Origin: ZC4RG29 sp035304385
GTDB taxonomy: Bacteria; Bacteroidota; Bacteroidia; Cytophagales; Cyclobacteriaceae
Assembly: GCA_035304385.1 (NCBI GenBank)
Contig: DATGQD010000030.1
Coordinates: 42,416-106,415 of the forward strand
Reading direction: 5' to 3'
DNA length: 64,000 bases
Part shown: one piece after another, positions 62,376 to 64,000 of the stretch
Layout of the letters: the number at the start of each line of letters is the position of its first letter
Position numbering within the stretch: the stretch's first letter is position 1
The notes under the pieces: model-generated
The model's input: only the letters and a program-made list of their open reading frames with translations
Told to the model about the DNA's origin: nothing
Databases searched by the model: none
Made by a program: the position numbers and the translations under genes

Positions 62376-63473
62376 TTAAACATTGAAGCGGAAATGCATA
62401 ATATCTCCATCTTCCACCGTGTACTCTTTGCCTTCTATAGCGAGCTTCCCCGCCTCGCGACAGGCTTGCTCAGACTTAAGTGCCTGAAAATCAGCTAACT
62501 TAATAACCTCTGCTTTAATAAACCCTTTTTCAAAATCGGAATGTATTACACCGGCCGCCTGGGGTGCTTTCCAGCCCCTTTTTATGGTCCAGGCGCGTAC
62601 CTCCTTTTCTCCTGCCGTAAAGTACGTAATAAGGTCGAGAAGGTGATAGGAAGCCCGGATGAGCTTACTCAAACCGGAGTCGGTCAGCCCATATTCGGCG
62701 AGGAACGCCTGGCGGTCCTCTTCGCTTTCGAGCTCGGCGATCTGGGCTTCTATGGCTGCGCAGACCACAACCACCTCAGCGTTCTCATCTTTGACCCGCT
62801 CCTTAAGGGCTGTAACGTATTGGTTGCCGGTATGGATGCTTTCTTCGTCCACATTTGCGACATAAATGACCGGCTTAATGGTGAGCAGTTGCAGGTCGGC
62901 AATGGCTTCCCTGTCGTCGCGATCCAGGTCGAGGGTTCGTATGTTTTTGCCTTCGAGCAGGGCTTCGCGGCAGCGGGCGACCGAGGCGATCTCTTTTTTG
63001 ATCTTGGCATCGCCACTTTTGGCGGCCCTTTCGAGCCGTTGGATCTTTTTTTCGACCGAGTCGAGGTCCCGGAGCTGCAGTTCTGTGTCGATAATCTCCT
63101 TGTCGGCCACCGGGTCGACACGTCCGTCGACGTGGACCACGTTGTTGTCTTCAAAGCAGCGCACGACATGCACGATGGCGTCGACCTCGCGAATGTTGGC
63201 CAGAAACTGGTTTCCGAGGCCTTCGCCCTTGCTTGCGCCTTTAACGAGCCCGGCGATGTCTACAAAAGTGATCGTGGTCGGAACAACCCGTTCCGGCTTT
63301 ACGATGTCGGCCAGGATCTGGAGGCGGGGATCCGGCACGTTAATGATTCCCACGTTGGGTTCGATCGTGCAAAACGGGAAGTTTGCCGCCTCCGCCCGGT
63401 TGTTGGATAGTGCATTAAACAGCGTCGATTTCCCGACGTTGGGAAGACCGACGATTCCACATTGAAGAGCCAT
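62376..63473 (-). CDS. ychF: Redox-regulated ATPase YchF
   Basis: 365 residues, full length. The OBG/YchF G1 motif is GLPNVGKSTLFN, and the NFPFCTIEPNVG block follows. The G3 region is VDIAGLVKGASKGEGLGNQFL, where the glutamine of classic GTPases is replaced as in all YchF. YVANVDEE is the altered G4 that prefers ATP. The TGS domain ends with HSDFEKGFIKAEVIKLADF and YTVEDGDIMHFRFNV. It binds ribosomes and responds to oxidative stress. Confidence 0.97.
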   Translation of the reverse strand: MALQCGIVGLPNVGKSTLFNALSNNRAEAANFPFCTIEPNVGIINVPDPRLQILADIVKPERVVPTTITFVDIAGLVKGASKGEGLGNQFLANIREVDAIVHVVRCFEDNNVVHVDGRVDPVADKEIIDTELQLRDLDSVEKKIQRLERAAKSGDAKIKKEIASVARCREALLEGKNIRTLDLDRDDREAIADLQLLTIKPVIYVANVDEESIHTGNQYVTALKERVKDENAEVVVVCAAIEAQIAELESEEDRQAFLAEYGLTDSGLSKLIRASYHLLDLITYFTAGEKEVRAWTIKRGWKAPQAAGVIHSDFEKGFIKAEVIKLADFQALKSEQACREAGKLAIEGKEYTVEDGDIMHFRFNV

Positions 63474-63492
63474 ACGCAGCCGAATAAAGGCG

Positions 63493-63500
63493 CAAATATA
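63493..63500 (-). promoter_or_regulatory. -7 element for ychF
   Basis: On the minus strand TATATTTG, a perfect TAnnTTTG match, ends 19 bases before the ATG at 63473. Confidence 0.6.
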
Positions 63501-63537
63501 ATGCTCTGCACAGGAACCCGTACAATGTTATGGAAAC

Positions 63538-63561
63538 AAAAAAGGCCTCGTTAAGAGACCT
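63538..63561 (-). terminator. Terminator after the PUR-type gene
   Basis: On the minus strand AGGTCTC, loop TTAAC, GAGGCCT (7 bp, one G-T pair) then six T residues. It lies just downstream of the gene at 63574. Confidence 0.75.
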
Positions 63562-63573
63562 GGCCCGCCGTCG

Positions 63574-63936
63574 TTATTCCCATTTTAACTCCGTATCCAT
63601 ATCGGAGGTTCTGGGATTTGTGGCCGACGCCACTTCTTCTTCCCGTTCGTGGTTGTCGAATTGGGAGAAGTCGACATTAGGCATCAACTCGGTTTTCACG
63701 TGGTTAACCGTGCTGTTGAGCGCCTCTACAAACTTGTTGAAGTCTTCTTTGTAGAGGAAGATCTTGTGCTTTTCATAACTAAACCCGTCTTCCTTAAACC
63801 TCTTTTTGCTTTCGGTGATCGTCAGGTAGTAGTCGTTCGAACGGGTAGATTTCACATCAAAGAAATAGGTTCGCTTGCCAGCCTTCACTTTCGTCGAGAA
63901 AATTTCGTCCCGGCCATTTGTCTTGTTGTCTTCCAC
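63574..63936 (-). CDS. PUR-family DNA/RNA-binding protein (DUF3276)
   Basis: 120 residues. The PUR-alpha-like repeat is seen as EIFSTKVKAGKRTYFFDVKSTRSNDYYLTITESKKRF, then HKIFLYKEDFNKFVEALNSTVNHVK. The C-terminus is acidic. DUF3276 proteins are conserved across Bacteroidota and in Borrelia (BpuR), where they bind nucleic acids. A TATCTTCG box on the minus strand at 63978-63985 could be the promoter. It is followed by a terminator. Confidence 0.93.
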   Translation of the reverse strand: MEDNKTNGRDEIFSTKVKAGKRTYFFDVKSTRSNDYYLTITESKKRFKEDGFSYEKHKIFLYKEDFNKFVEALNSTVNHVKTELMPNVDFSQFDNHEREEEVASATNPRTSDMDTELKWE

Positions 63937-63977
63937 AATCCTTCAGGTTTTTTAGTTAGGTCTTGGTTTGGTCATTT

Positions 63978-63985
63978 CGAAGATA
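63978..63985 (-). promoter_or_regulatory. Candidate -7 element for the PUR-type gene
   Basis: TATCTTCG on the minus strand (one mismatch to TAnnTTTG) lies 41 bases before the ATG at 63936. The -33 region is near the right edge of the window. Confidence 0.35.
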
Positions 63986-64000
63986 CTATTTTGACTTTTG

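Overview
The window looks like chromosomal core DNA of a Bacteroidota bacterium, most likely order Cytophagales. Evidence seen in the sequence: promoters of the TAnnTTTG (-7) type, a type IX secretion (T9SS) C-terminal sorting domain and a T9SS plug protein, a DUF1800/DUF1501 pair, split transketolase, DUF4159, DUF6913, DUF3276 (PUR), Hc1-type histone and M56-TonB fusion families, and moderately high GC with AT-rich promoters. The genus is not determined. No rRNA, tRNA, transposase, integrase or phage gene was seen.

Layout. 1-8.6 kb: the start of an M48 lipoprotein peptidase, a FAH-family hydrolase, an M23 peptidase, Bcp peroxiredoxin, the two transketolase halves separated by a secreted VWA-domain gene, an ArsN2-like acetyltransferase and SerA. 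8.6-13.5 kb: a 368-base intergenic region that may hold a structured RNA, a SerC-like protein that appears to lack the PLP lysine, an ECF sigma factor with a membrane partner and a Spy-like protein, and an M1 aminopeptidase. 13.6-17.3 kb: ligA, DUF6913, dapA and an Hc1-type histone. 17.3-22.6 kb: an alpha-oxoamine synthase (sphingolipid or sulfonolipid type), biotin carboxylase, Maf and two GT2 glycosyltransferases. 22.9-27 kb: an RND-type adaptor with a TolC channel but no pump, and thyA. 27-31.3 kb: DUF4159, a heme-motif VCBS lipoprotein, and a BlaI/M56-TonB pair with a candidate operator. 31.3-36.6 kb (minus strand): a TlpA-like protein, gatB and alaS. 36.7-41.7 kb: two tandem M23 peptidases, a CapA-like protein with a lysine-rich repeat linker, a MerR regulator and dprA. 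41.7-43.2 kb: a TPR protein and HMG-CoA lyase. 43.4-49 kb: a T9SS-linked DUF1800/DUF1501/beta-barrel/lipoprotein operon. 49-53.4 kb: murB, two small basic proteins, dCMP deaminase, DUF2911 and DUF1080. 53.5-56 kb: an ABC-F protein followed by a roughly 500-base tandem hairpin array. 56-60 kb (minus strand): an operon of ECF sigma factor, anti-sigma/beta-barrel fusion, LVIVD lipoprotein and outer-membrane protein. 60-64 kb: a T9SS plug protein, an orphan Cas6-like protein, ychF and a PUR-type nucleic-acid-binding protein.

How the genes work together. Most are housekeeping: DNA ligation and uptake (ligA, dprA), translation (alaS, gatB, ychF, ABC-F), nucleotide pools (thyA, dCMP deaminase, Maf), cell wall (murB, dapA, M23 enzymes), central carbon and serine metabolism. 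Around them lie envelope modules typical of the phylum (T9SS cargo, sigma/anti-sigma pairs, BlaI/M56).

The most unusual elements are the tandem hairpin array at 55510-56010, the orphan Cas6-like gene at 61451-62251 with no CRISPR locus in view, the anti-sigma/beta-barrel fusion at 57975-59486, the lysine-less SerC-like protein at 8947-9867, the candidate structured RNA near 8600-8840, and a 26-residue Lys/Ala protein with its own promoter and terminator at 50279-50359.
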